A DNA stretch of 64,000 bases from Nitrospiraceae bacterium (GTDB taxonomy: Bacteria > Nitrospirota > Nitrospiria > Nitrospirales > UBA8639): assembly GCA_020632595.1 (NCBI GenBank), contig JACKFF010000005.1:124001-188000 (forward strand), given 5' to 3'. The position numbers and the translations under genes are program-made. Within the stretch, counting starts at the first letter, position 1; the number at the start of each line of letters is the position of its first letter. Shown here in pieces: positions 9,612 through 18,562 of this stretch. Below the pieces are notes generated by a model that saw only the letters and a program-made list of their open reading frames with translations, did no database searches and was not told the origin of the DNA.

Positions 9612-10349
9612 GTGGGACGTATTCGAGTAATTTTTCAACGGGAATTGGCCGGGTATTTTGCCACGCCCATCGCGGCGGTGTTCATTGTCATATTTTTGTT
9701 GCTCAGTGGAGCCTTCACGTTTTATCTGGGAAATTACTTTGCGCGCGGCCAGGCCGACCTGGTGCCGTTTTTTGATTTTCATCCATGGCTCTATCTGGTG
9801 TTAATCCCGGCGTTGGCGATGCGCTTATGGGCGGAGGAGCGTCGTTCCGGAACGATTGAACTGTTGCTGACCCTGCCCGTCACCATGTGGGAGGCAGTTG
9901 CAGGAAAATTTCTGGCCGCATGGTGTTTCTCTGGAATCGCCCTGGTTCTGACCTTTCCCATGTGGCTTACGGTGAATGTGTTGGGTGATCCTGATAATGG
10001 CGTCATCCTTGCCAGCTATCTCGGCAGTCTGCTGATGGCCGGGGGATTTTTAGCCATCGGCTCCTGCATCTCCGCACTCACAAAAAATCAGGTGATCGCT
10101 TTTGTCGTCAGCGTCGTCATTTCCCTGGGGTTTATTTTGAGTGGGTTCCCACTCGTTCTGGAACTATTTAGCGGTTGGGCGCCACAATTTCTACTGAGTG
10201 CTATTAGTTCATTTAGCTTTTTGACGCATTTCCAATCGATCAGCAAAGGTGTCTTGGATTTGCGCGATATTCTCTTCTTTCTCTCGTTGATTACCTTTTG
10301 GTTGTTTGCGACGGCCACGGTCATTGATATCAAAAAAGCCGAATCCTAA
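9612..10349 (+). CDS. ABC-2 type permease, GldF-like
   Basis: A 245-residue integral membrane protein with six predicted transmembrane segments and the family pattern RELAGYFATP at the N-terminus, followed by LWAEERRSGTIELLLTLPV between the second and third helices. This is the permease that pairs with the ATPase encoded upstream. The start is a GTG at 9612, supported by an AAGGAGGAG ribosome binding site just upstream. A 158-base gap separates it from the ATPase gene and contains a stable hairpin without a T-run. Confidence 0.9.
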   Translation: MGRIRVIFQRELAGYFATPIAAVFIVIFLLLSGAFTFYLGNYFARGQADLVPFFDFHPWLYLVLIPALAMRLWAEERRSGTIELLLTLPVTMWEAVAGKFLAAWCFSGIALVLTFPMWLTVNVLGDPDNGVILASYLGSLLMAGGFLAIGSCISALTKNQVIAFVVSVVISLGFILSGFPLVLELFSGWAPQFLLSAISSFSFLTHFQSISKGVLDLRDILFFLSLITFWLFATATVIDIKKAES

Positions 10350-10396
10350 GGGGACGGTTTGAGGGATCCGGTGTGAAACTTTGCAAGTGAGGAGTG

Positions 10397-12328
10397 ATGA
10401 TGAATAAAAAAGTACTCACGGGAAGTGGTCTCATCATGGCAGCCGTTCTGTTCGGCGTCTTCAACATGGTGAGTAATGCCGCGTTTAGTTCTGCTCGTTT
10501 CGATCTGACAGAACATGACCTCTATACCCTGTCTGAAGGTACCAAGAATGTTCTTAAGAGTTTGAGTGAACCCATTACACTAAGGTTTTATCTCTCCAAA
10601 GCCCTGGCAACCGGCTTGCCGGGCATAAAAAGCTACGCAACACGCGTTCAGGAGATGTTGGAGGAATATGCACAAGTCGCGGGAGACCAACTGTACTTGG
10701 AGGTGATAGATCCTGAACCGTTTTCAGAAGAAGAAGACCGGGCAGTCGCGTTTGGTCTGCAGGGTATTCCGCTTGATGGTGGCAGCACCCAATTTTATTT
10801 TGGATTGGCCGGGACCAGTTCCACGGATGAGTTGGAAGTGATTTCATTTTTTCAACCAGAGCGGGAAGAATTTTTGGAGTATGACCTGACGAAGATGATT
10901 CACACGTTGGCCAATCCCAAGAAAAAAGTTCTTGGCCTGCTGAGCACCTTGCCCATTGATGGGAGTGGGGGCATGCCGTTTATGGCACAGCAGGGAGGGG
11001 GGCAACCCTGGCTTATTCTCTCTCATATCGAACAAATGTTCGAAGTGAAAAAAATTGAAACGACGGCAACGACTATCCCTGAAGAGATTAGTGTCTTAAT
11101 GATTGTGCATCCCAAGTCCCTGAGTGAAGCCACTCTTTATGCAATCGATCAATATGTTTTGAGAGGCGGGCATGCCATGATTTTCGTGGATCCTCTGGCG
11201 GAATCCGATAGCGGAGGGGGAAACCCCATGAACCCGATGGGCGGCGGCCCCCGGAATTCGGATATGCCTACGTTATTTGGCGCCTGGGGGCTTGAGTTGG
11301 TGAAAGGGCAGGTGTTGGGAGATTTGCCGTTGGCCAAAAAGGTGCAGGTCCAACTGCAGAACCGTTTGCAGGTGGTAGATTATCCTGTCTGGATTGATTT
11401 CCGCCAGGACCATTTCAGCGACAAGGATATCGTTACGGCTCAGGTGCCATCGATCACGGTGGCATCAGCAGGCATCATCCGAAAGAAGGGGGAGACGGGG
11501 ACCACGGTCGAGCCGCTCATCCAATCGGATGAAGCCGCCATGCAGATTGAGGCCTCACGCTTATCAGTCATGCCGGATGTCAGCGGCTTACTCAACAGTT
11601 ATCGCCCTGAAGGGGAAAAATTTTCCGTAGCCGCCAGGGTAACGGGAACCGTGAAAACGGCATTTCCTGAGGGAAAGCCTCAAGCGGAGGCGAATGCGAG
11701 TGAGAATCCGGATATGTCCTCAGAAGCTGAAACCCAGACCAAAGATCACCTCACGGAATCGAAAGATTCCATCAATGTGATTGTGGTGGCCGATACGGAT
11801 ATCTTGCAGGACCGGTTTTGGGTTCAAGTCCAAAACTTCTTTGGACAACGGATAGGTATTCCCAACTCAGGCAATGGCACGTTTGTCACCAACGCCTTGG
11901 ATAATCTGACGGGAAGCAATGATCTCATTAGTGTGAGAAGCCGTGCGGGATACTCCCGGCCATTCACGCTTTTGCGGCTGTTGCAACAGGAAGCAGAGCA
12001 ACGCTTCCGGCAAAAGGAGCAAGTGCTCCAGGAACAGCTCAAGGCGACGGAGAGGAAAATCCAGGAACTGCAGAGTCAAAAGCCTGAGGGAAATGCCATG
12101 ATCCTGAGTGTTGAACAGCAGGAGGCCATGGGACAATTTCGAAAGGAATTGCTCCAGGTTCGCAAAGAGTTGCGTGGCGTACAGCATGAGCTCGGTAAAA
12201 ACATTGAGAGCGTGGAACGTTGGGTGAAATTTATCAATATCGGGCTTGTGCCGTTGCTGATTGGTATTGTCGGGGTATGGATCAGTTCTTCAGGGATCAG
12301 GAAGAAGGGATTCCCAAAAGCTAAGTAA
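10397..12328 (+). CDS. GldG-like ABC-associated membrane protein
   Basis: A protein of about 643 residues with an N-terminal transmembrane helix, a large periplasmic region resembling the GldG/ABC-type uncharacterised transport domain, and a C-terminal helix followed by a short basic tail. The motif FDLTEHDLYTLSEGTKNVL after the first helix is typical of the family. Two insertions stand out: a Gly/Pro/Met-rich loop around residue 275 and an acidic Ser/Glu/Lys linker around 430-455. A coiled coil covers about residues 530-615. There are three consecutive start candidates (GTG 10394, ATG 10397, ATG 10400); I chose the first ATG. It belongs with the GldA/GldF pair upstream and the DUF4340 gene downstream. 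Confidence 0.85.
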   Translation: MMNKKVLTGSGLIMAAVLFGVFNMVSNAAFSSARFDLTEHDLYTLSEGTKNVLKSLSEPITLRFYLSKALATGLPGIKSYATRVQEMLEEYAQVAGDQLYLEVIDPEPFSEEEDRAVAFGLQGIPLDGGSTQFYFGLAGTSSTDELEVISFFQPEREEFLEYDLTKMIHTLANPKKKVLGLLSTLPIDGSGGMPFMAQQGGGQPWLILSHIEQMFEVKKIETTATTIPEEISVLMIVHPKSLSEATLYAIDQYVLRGGHAMIFVDPLAESDSGGGNPMNPMGGGPRNSDMPTLFGAWGLELVKGQVLGDLPLAKKVQVQLQNRLQVVDYPVWIDFRQDHFSDKDIVTAQVPSITVASAGIIRKKGETGTTVEPLIQSDEAAMQIEASRLSVMPDVSGLLNSYRPEGEKFSVAARVTGTVKTAFPEGKPQAEANASENPDMSSEAETQTKDHLTESKDSINVIVVADTDILQDRFWVQVQNFFGQRIGIPNSGNGTFVTNALDNLTGSNDLISVRSRAGYSRPFTLLRLLQQEAEQRFRQKEQVLQEQLKATERKIQELQSQKPEGNAMILSVEQQEAMGQFRKELLQVRKELRGVQHELGKNIESVERWVKFINIGLVPLLIGIVGVWISSSGIRKKGFPKAK

Positions 12329-12386
12329 CTCAGTTATCGAACATTCAGGACCTTATTCGAGAATTCAAGAATAGTAAGGAAATCGT

Positions 12387-13577
12387 ATGAACGTCAAAAC
12401 TCTAGGCATCCTGGCCGCCCTAACCATTGCTGGCATTGTTCTAGCCATTTTTGTGAATCAAAAGCCGGCCTCTCAGTTTCCACAGAGTGGTGAGCTGTTG
12501 TTCCCGGAATTATTGTCGGTGGTCAATGACGTGAACGAAATGGTAGTGGAGACAAAGGACCAAACCGTGACGCTGATGCGTGGGGAGAATGCTTGGCGGG
12601 TTAAGGAGAAGGCAGGGTATCGCGCTGATGTGGAGAAGGTAAAACAGACTCTCATCGGGTTGGCGGAATTGCGGATACTGGAACCCAAAACGAAAAATCC
12701 GGAGTTATACGATCGACTGGGGTTACAGGACAAAGACCAGGAAGGTTCACTTTCGACAACTTTGACACTGAAAACCCCGAATAATCCTGAGGCGGCAAAG
12801 GTGATTTTAGGGAATCAACGTCCTGCCAAAGGAAATCCACGGATGAGTGAAATCTATGCCCGAAAGCCGGGAGATCCCCAAACCTGGTTAATAACAGGGA
12901 ATTTGCCGTTGGAAAAAGTGGCGGGAGAGTGGCTTGATAAGGAAGTAACGGCGCTGACGACTAAGCGCGTGCATCAAGTGACGGTCAGACATCCCGGCGG
13001 GGACACTCTTCTTGTCTCAAAGGATAAACCGGAGGATCTTGATTTTCAGTTGGATTCCATCCCTGCAGGCTCTAAAGTGGCTTCCCAGTTCAATGTGAAT
13101 AATGTGGTGGGGACTCTCGTGCAGCTCTCATTAGAGGATGTGAAAGAAGCACAGGAGGTGAATTTTCAGGACCGTTCTGGAGTGACGGCTGTATTGGAAA
13201 CCTTTGACGGACTCAGGCTTGAAGTTCAAACGGTCAAACAGGAAGACAAAATTTTTGGAAAATTTTCTGCGGAATATGATCAAAACCTGGTTCAACCTGT
13301 TGATACCATCCCTTTCTCTGAAAAAGGGGAAACGGTTACAGCGCCGGATTCTACTGAAGACGAAAAGGCCCCTCAATCTTCAGAAGCGAAGAAAATTGAG
13401 GAAATGCAAGAAGAGCTTTCCTCCAAAGAAGACTCAGTATTAAAAAAACCGGAAGAGGTTCGGCGAGAAGTTGAGGCGTTCAATCAGCGTGTGGGAGGCT
13501 GGGCGTACGAATTGCCAACGTTCCGGGTCGAGAACTTTTCAAAAGCCAAGAAAGATCTTCTTGAAACAATTCCCTAG
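12387..13577 (+). CDS. DUF4340 domain protein
   Basis: A 396-residue protein with a single N-terminal transmembrane helix (residues 7-24) and a periplasmic domain containing the DUF4340 pattern, in which two repeated halves start with W-R-V-K-E-type motifs (AWRVKEKAGYRADVEKVKQT near residue 71). DUF4340 proteins are nearly always encoded next to GldG-like proteins, as here. The segment at about 315-370 is rich in Glu, Lys and Ser and looks disordered. It ends the ABC module; the next gene lies on the opposite strand. Confidence 0.83.
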   Translation: MNVKTLGILAALTIAGIVLAIFVNQKPASQFPQSGELLFPELLSVVNDVNEMVVETKDQTVTLMRGENAWRVKEKAGYRADVEKVKQTLIGLAELRILEPKTKNPELYDRLGLQDKDQEGSLSTTLTLKTPNNPEAAKVILGNQRPAKGNPRMSEIYARKPGDPQTWLITGNLPLEKVAGEWLDKEVTALTTKRVHQVTVRHPGGDTLLVSKDKPEDLDFQLDSIPAGSKVASQFNVNNVVGTLVQLSLEDVKEAQEVNFQDRSGVTAVLETFDGLRLEVQTVKQEDKIFGKFSAEYDQNLVQPVDTIPFSEKGETVTAPDSTEDEKAPQSSEAKKIEEMQEELSSKEDSVLKKPEEVRREVEAFNQRVGGWAYELPTFRVENFSKAKKDLLETIP

Positions 13578-13640
13578 GCAACAGCATTCAGTGTTGTATG
13601 TAGAGTCAAGAGGGGTGCCATTGTGTTTGGGGCATTTTTC

Positions 13641-14279
13641 TTAAGGGTTTGTCGAATTATCAGAATTCGTTATGGGAGGAGATGTCAAGACGTCCAGTAA
13701 TTCCTGATAAACCTGCATCAGGCGGGAATCCTCAAGCCGATAGGCAAACGACAAAAGAATTAAGCCTCCTGCCAGCACTAATAAGCCCAATGCGGTGATC
13801 CCGACCACCCAAAATACTCCCCCGACTGTGCTCATCCCTCCATCAAGAATAAACAACACAATAAACGTGAGGGTGCCTCCAATGACAAAAAGTAACCATA
13901 AGAGGGTGAGAATAGCTGACGACCAGGGAATACGCTTGGACAAATGCAGTAGGAGTTGGCTGCCCTCTGAACTGACATCGATTGTTCCCTTTAATGGCCA
14001 TGCGGTGCGAAAACGTAGGGAAAAGAGTTGATAGTATGGGCGGATCACGATGACCTGTCGGTCTGCGACCCAGCGGGCAATTCCGTGAGGCAAGGCAAGG
14101 GCGCCAGTTTGAAAGGCAGGGGAAATCAAGGAAACAGATTGACCGCCCAGGGTATTCTTCCGTTGAGCCAATGGACAGCCATATTGGCAGGCCCAACTTT
14201 TCAGTGTGGTAAATTGATACCAATCCCCAATGATTAGAGCAAAAAACAAAAGGATGGCAATGATTCCGGCAAATGTCAT
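13641..14279 (-). CDS. Membrane protein of unknown function
   Basis: A 212-residue protein with three predicted transmembrane helices: one at the N-terminus (residues 3-20) and two near the C-terminus (about 122-145 and 152-178). Between them lies a soluble region with strand-like character and a short Cys pair (CQYGC at about residue 30). I recognise no family. Codon usage and the long clean frame support a real gene. It is convergent with the DUF4340 gene and divergent from the tRNA-fMet. Confidence 0.65.
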   Translation of the reverse strand: MTFAGIIAILLFFALIIGDWYQFTTLKSWACQYGCPLAQRKNTLGGQSVSLISPAFQTGALALPHGIARWVADRQVIVIRPYYQLFSLRFRTAWPLKGTIDVSSEGSQLLLHLSKRIPWSSAILTLLWLLFVIGGTLTFIVLFILDGGMSTVGGVFWVVGITALGLLVLAGGLILLSFAYRLEDSRLMQVYQELLDVLTSPPITNSDNSTNP

Positions 14280-14331
14280 AGGACGGTGAAGATACCATAG
14301 TGTCTTCTTCTGCTAAACTGCTGTTTTTGCA

Positions 14332-14361
14332 TTGACTTCTCATCCGCCCCTCCTCTACTAT
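14332..14361 (+). promoter_or_regulatory. Putative sigma70-type promoter of tRNA-fMet
   Basis: TTGACT at 14332-14337 and TACTAT at 14356-14361, spaced by 18 bases, resemble -35 and -10 boxes. The -10 box ends only 5 bases before the mature tRNA 5' end, so the start of transcription would fall at about the first tRNA nucleotide. The boxes are seen in the sequence; their use is inference. Confidence 0.5.
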
Positions 14362-14366
14362 CGACT

Positions 14367-14443
<77 letters not shown>

Positions 14444-14860
14444 CCTCGATCTCCCATCAAAAAACTCTCATAGTTTCATTATGTTCTCCTACAGATTATC
14501 CTGCTTTCAAACCAAAAAATGTGTTGCCCATGAGCCCGAGTACCATAATTTTTCTTGTCCTATAGATATCAATTTTAAGGGCATAGTTGCTTATTTCACT
14601 TGGGTTTACGTTCTGGCAACCGATAAAGTTTTTGTGGGGGTAAAAAGCAACTCCATTGAGGATTTGTCGATAGCTAGATGAGTTCACGATTGCGATGGGT
14701 TCCTTCGATTTCTGACATCAATTTGCACGGGGAAAAGAATTGACCCTCAGCGCCCCTTTTGTTTCCGCTTGGTTGATCCTGCCATCCCTGAATTTTCAGG
14801 GCATTTGCTCCTATTTTATTACTTGAGTGCCTGTGAGGTGCTTTCCGGAGAGAGGTTCGT
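14444..14860. other. Leader region before the polysaccharide cluster
   Basis: About 420 bases without a convincing gene, richer in A+T than the flanks. Two short overlapping frames at 14481-14687 are open but show no domain. The stretch probably contains the promoter of the polysaccharide cluster; a GGAGAGAGG ribosome binding site occurs at its end. Confidence 0.5.
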
Positions 14861-16003
14861 TTGTCCGGCCAAATAGATTACGGTATGAACAAGATTTCTC
14901 GAAATGACAATCAGCAGAAAGTCCGTAATACGTTGAAATTTTCCTTCCCGGAAATAACGATTTCAATTATTGTTCCTGTGTACAACGGGGGTGAGGCCTT
15001 TCGTCAATGCCTGATAAGTCTGGCTGCTTTACAGCCTCCTCCCATGGAAATAATTGTCGTTGCCGATGGTGACTCCGATGGATCCTGGCAATTGGCGAAA
15101 CAGTTTGGGGTTCAGGTCATTCGACTTCCTGTTACTTCAGGAGGACCGGCATACCCCCGAAATGTTGGGGCAGTTCAGGCTAAAGGCGAATACCTCTTCT
15201 TTGTCGATGCCGATGTGTGCGTGCATTCAGATACTTTGGGACGGGTGGCAGAAACCTTTCACAATAATCCGGACCTCACTGCGTTGATTGGGTCGTATGA
15301 TGACACCCCTGCCGAACCAAATTTCCTGTCCCAATACAAAAATCTCTTTCACCACTACGTCCATCAAAAGGCCCAAAGAGAGGCTTCGACGTTTTGGGGT
15401 GCTTGCGGGGCCATCCGCCGTGATATTTTCCTGGAAATCGGCGGTTTTGATGAAAATTATCGTCGTCCTTCTATTGAAGACATTGAGTTGGGCTATCGAT
15501 TGAAAAAGACCGGTCACCAGATATTGTTGTGTAAAGATATCCATGTGAAACATCTGAAACGATGGGGTATCTGCTCAATGCTTAAAGCAGATTTTTTTTA
15601 CCGCGCAATCCCTTGGACAGAATTAATTCTGCGGGATCGCAGGTTTACCAATGACTTAAATATCCGGCATTCCGAGCGCCTTTGTGTCGTGTTGACATAT
15701 GGGCTCGTGGGAGCCTTGATGGGAGCGATCTGGTGGGTTCCATTGCTGGCGGTGGCGGCCTTAATCATGGGTTCGCTAGTGATCATTAATGCACCCCTCT
15801 ATCGCTTTTTTCAGAAAAAACGAGGGTTCCGGTTTGCCCTGCAGAGTGTGCCCTGGCATTGGCTGTACTATTTGTATAGTGGCTTGGCGTTTGCCATAGG
15901 TGTGGCACGCCATGTTTTTTTGGGAGACACCCGGCAGGAGTCGACCATGCCGGCTCTTGTCCCTGAATCCTTTGATATCAATAGAACGTCAGGGAGGCAA
16001 TAG
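14861..16003 (+). CDS. Family 2 glycosyltransferase with membrane tail
   Basis: A 380-residue GT2 glycosyltransferase. After about 30 poorly conserved residues comes the GT-A fold: ISIIVPVYNGGEAFRQCL, a nucleotide-binding region, and the DADVCVH metal-binding motif near residue 117. An ED acceptor-site motif (RRPSIEDIELGYRL) lies near residue 208, and two or three hydrophobic helices follow at about 280-305 and 325-355. The TTG at 14861 is preferred because GGAGAGAGG lies 5 bases upstream; the first ATG (14885) has no such site. It is the first gene of the polysaccharide cluster, and its stop overlaps the GTG start of the flavoprotein by one base. The sugar donor and acceptor cannot be told from sequence. 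Confidence 0.88.
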   Translation: MSGQIDYGMNKISRNDNQQKVRNTLKFSFPEITISIIVPVYNGGEAFRQCLISLAALQPPPMEIIVVADGDSDGSWQLAKQFGVQVIRLPVTSGGPAYPRNVGAVQAKGEYLFFVDADVCVHSDTLGRVAETFHNNPDLTALIGSYDDTPAEPNFLSQYKNLFHHYVHQKAQREASTFWGACGAIRRDIFLEIGGFDENYRRPSIEDIELGYRLKKTGHQILLCKDIHVKHLKRWGICSMLKADFFYRAIPWTELILRDRRFTNDLNIRHSERLCVVLTYGLVGALMGAIWWVPLLAVAALIMGSLVIINAPLYRFFQKKRGFRFALQSVPWHWLYYLYSGLAFAIGVARHVFLGDTRQESTMPALVPESFDINRTSGRQ

Positions 16004-17841
16004 TGGCATCTCATCCTGTCGTGGTCATTGGCGCCGGTCCTGCAGGCCTTACGGCGGCCTATGAACTTGGGAAAAACAGTTCTTCCTCCCTTATCCTTGA
16101 GGCCGGGAAACAGGTAGGAGGCATATCACAAACGGTCAATTATCGAGACTTTCGTTTTGATATCGGTGGTCATCGATTTTTTTCAAAAGTGCCGATGGTG
16201 ACAGAGTTATGGAATGAAATTCTCGGTGACCACTTTCTCCTTCGGCCTCGGATAAGCCGCATCCATTACAACCAACATTTTTTTGACTATCCGCTTAAGG
16301 CCACTAATGCGTTGGCCGGACTGGGGGTCGTGGAGGCTCTTCTGGTCTGTTTCAGTTATGCCAAGGTCAAGGTGTTTCCAAATGCCCAGGAGGAAAACTT
16401 TGAACAATGGGTGATTAATCGTTTTGGATATCGCCTGTACCAGATATTCTTCAAAACCTACACGGAAAAAGTCTGGGGGATTTCCTGTACCGAGATATCA
16501 GCCGATTGGGCCGCGCAACGAATCAAAAACCTCTCGTTGAAAGAGGCCGTTCGAAATGCCCTACTTGGTCAAAGGGGCGGAAAGAAGGGTGAAATTGTGA
16601 CCTCGCTCATTGAGCAGTTTCATTATCCTCGCTTAGGTCCGGGGATGATGTGGGAACGGTGCGAGGAATTGGTGGCTGGTTTTGGATCTCAGACATTAAA
16701 AGGCATGAAAGTCGAGGGTATCAGACACCGCCATGGGCGAGTAGATTGTGTTTCCGCGCGAGCCTCATCAGGGGAACTTGTGGAATTCGAAGGGAGCCAT
16801 TTTGTGTCGACGATGCCTCTGCGCGAGTTAATCGAGGCCATGGATCCTCAACCCCCTGAGAAGGTTATAGAGGCTGCCCTTGGCCTGCGGTATCGGGACT
16901 ATTTAACCGTGGTTCTGGTGGTTAACTGCGAAGACGTATTCCCTGATAACTGGATCTATATCCATTCACCTGAAGTCAAAATGGGACGAATCCAGAATTA
17001 TAAAAATTGGAGCCCGTATATGGTGCCGGATCCCTCACGGACTTCGCTGGGCCTTGAGTATTTTCTCTGGGATAAAGACGATGAGTGGACATGGTCGAAC
17101 GAGCGGTTGATCGAATTTGGTACACGGGAATGTGCCCAACTCGGGCTCATTAATCCTAGCGAGGTTGAAGACGGGACCGTGGTTCGTATGGAAAAGGCCT
17201 ATCCGGTATATGATCATCGCTATCAGGATCACGTCCGGACGATTCGACAGTATCTGGAAACATTTTCAAATCTTCAGACCATTGGACGAAATGGTCTGCA
17301 TCGCTATAACAATCAGGATCATTCCATGGTGACGGGGGTCTATGCCGCGAGAAATATCATGGGTGAATCCCATCATGATGTATGGGCGGTAAATACCGAA
17401 AAAGCCTATCATGAGGAAGACCGTAAGACTTCCGGCAATGGCGGCGATCGAATGGTGCCTGTTCGCGTTCAGGTGAGCGGGGATGAACTTCCCATAGAAA
17501 ATGAGGAAGAGTTAATCGAGATCGTGTTTGCCAAGCTGGATCCTGTCGCCATGGGTGTGGCTGTCGGTTCCATCAGTGGTCTCCTCATCTTGATTGGGAC
17601 GGTGATTTTGGTCCTCAAAGGCGGGCCGGTAGTGGGGCCCAACTTGTCTCTGCTGGGAAATTTTCTATTTGGTTTTCAAGTCACGTGGGGTGGTTCACTG
17701 ATAGGTTTCCTGGAGGGAGGAGTCGGGGGATTTGCGCTAGGATACTCAGGTGCCTCACTCCGGAATTGGAGCATGCAGGCCTATGCGAAATTCATCCGGT
17801 GGCGAGAGGAAGTAAATCGTCGTCGCAATCTTCTAGATTAG
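16003..17841 (+). CDS. UDP-galactopyranose-mutase-like FAD oxidoreductase with C-terminal membrane domain
   Basis: A 612-residue flavoprotein. An FAD-binding Rossmann motif (VVVIGAGPAGLTAAYELGK) opens the protein. A GGHRFFSK motif follows near residue 50, as in UDP-galactopyranose-mutase-like amine oxidases of polysaccharide clusters. The catalytic region ends at about residue 470. A C-terminal extension (about 500-590) contains two hydrophobic helices joined by a GGP-V-VG-x2-L loop and the signature VTWGGSLIG. Nearly the same extension is encoded again by the following small gene. The protein starts at a GTG overlapping the previous stop. Possible roles are sugar-ring contraction or another redox step on a nucleotide or lipid-linked sugar; the exact reaction is uncertain. 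Confidence 0.85.
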   Translation: MASHPVVVIGAGPAGLTAAYELGKNSSSSLILEAGKQVGGISQTVNYRDFRFDIGGHRFFSKVPMVTELWNEILGDHFLLRPRISRIHYNQHFFDYPLKATNALAGLGVVEALLVCFSYAKVKVFPNAQEENFEQWVINRFGYRLYQIFFKTYTEKVWGISCTEISADWAAQRIKNLSLKEAVRNALLGQRGGKKGEIVTSLIEQFHYPRLGPGMMWERCEELVAGFGSQTLKGMKVEGIRHRHGRVDCVSARASSGELVEFEGSHFVSTMPLRELIEAMDPQPPEKVIEAALGLRYRDYLTVVLVVNCEDVFPDNWIYIHSPEVKMGRIQNYKNWSPYMVPDPSRTSLGLEYFLWDKDDEWTWSNERLIEFGTRECAQLGLINPSEVEDGTVVRMEKAYPVYDHRYQDHVRTIRQYLETFSNLQTIGRNGLHRYNNQDHSMVTGVYAARNIMGESHHDVWAVNTEKAYHEEDRKTSGNGGDRMVPVRVQVSGDELPIENEEELIEIVFAKLDPVAMGVAVGSISGLLILIGTVILVLKGGPVVGPNLSLLGNFLFGFQVTWGGSLIGFLEGGVGGFALGYSGASLRNWSMQAYAKFIRWREEVNRRRNLLD

Positions 17842-17875
17842 CTGTTACCAAGAGGCAGGGTCCTGGAGGGAAAAT

Positions 17876-18187
17876 ATGATGGGAACGGATTCCAAAGGTG
17901 ATGAAGAACTTAGCCGGGTTGTAGCCAAAATTCAGGGAGGGGTGTTGGCAGTGGTTTGCGGGCTGATGGGTGGATTAGGCCTTTTTATTATGACGGTCTG
18001 GCTTCTTCTCGAAGGGGGGCCCAAGGTTGGCTCCCATCTTCAGTTACTTTCCAATTATTTCATCGGGTATTCAGTCACGTGGAAAGGGAGTCTGGTAGGG
18101 CTTTTTTATGGGGCCCTGACCGGTGGGGTTCTGGGTTGGGCCATCGGGTTTATATATAACAGAGTAGTAGGAATCCGATATCGTTAA
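17876..18187 (+). CDS. Small membrane protein paralogous to the flavoprotein C-terminus
   Basis: A 103-residue protein with two transmembrane helices (about residues 22-45 and 72-98). It aligns without large gaps to the last 110 residues of the preceding flavoprotein: both have an EEL-x-(I/V)V-AK start, a GGP-x-VG loop, an LL-x-N motif, VTW-x-GSL, and a glycine-rich second helix. The start is an ATG at 17876, 34 bases after the flavoprotein stop. The function is unknown; it could pair with the flavoprotein extension in the membrane. Confidence 0.75.
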   Translation: MMGTDSKGDEELSRVVAKIQGGVLAVVCGLMGGLGLFIMTVWLLLEGGPKVGSHLQLLSNYFIGYSVTWKGSLVGLFYGALTGGVLGWAIGFIYNRVVGIRYR

Positions 18188-18562
18188 GCGGCATTCCACC
18201 CAGGGTTTTTTGATTGAATGCAGATACGGAACGAATTCATCGTGTGGTTACCTGTAAGGGAAAAATCGTTAGGGACTATCTTTTGAAGAAAAATTCAGCA
18301 CACCGAAAATAAAAAACATGAAATTTTTTGAACACGAAGGCAGGCGGCTTTGTGGGTAGCCATTTTATTAGGAGTTTACTGCAAGCGGCCATGCCGTGCG
18401 AAGGATTATTGGTCTGCCCCAATATTCTTGGTGATGATCGGCAAGGCGCTGAAAATTTTTGTCATCTTCTACTATCTGGGCGTCACTGTCTGGATCGGGG
18501 CATACGTATAGACCAGACCTAAAGGCTCTACCTCCCAATTTTTCAGGCATGAAAGCGCCATT
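18188..18562. other. Gap between small membrane gene and methyltransferase
   Basis: 375 bases. Apart from the possible epimerase relic at 18318-18522 and a 25-residue hydrophobic frame at 18434-18511, I see no gene. No strong terminator is visible. Confidence 0.4.
18318..18522 (+). pseudogene. Possible remnant of an NAD-dependent epimerase N-terminus
   Basis: After a short ATG-led frame (MKFF) and a frameshift, the frame from 18328 reads NTKAGGFVGSHFIRSLLQA. This resembles the first beta-alpha unit of extended-SDR sugar epimerases (typically MK-x2-VTGGAGF(I/V)GSH). The resemblance fades after about 25 residues, so only a short relic would remain. Epimerases are expected in such clusters, which supports the idea, but the match is short. 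A separate hydrophobic frame, MIGKALKIFVIF onwards (18434-18511), overlaps and is unexplained. Confidence 0.35.
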
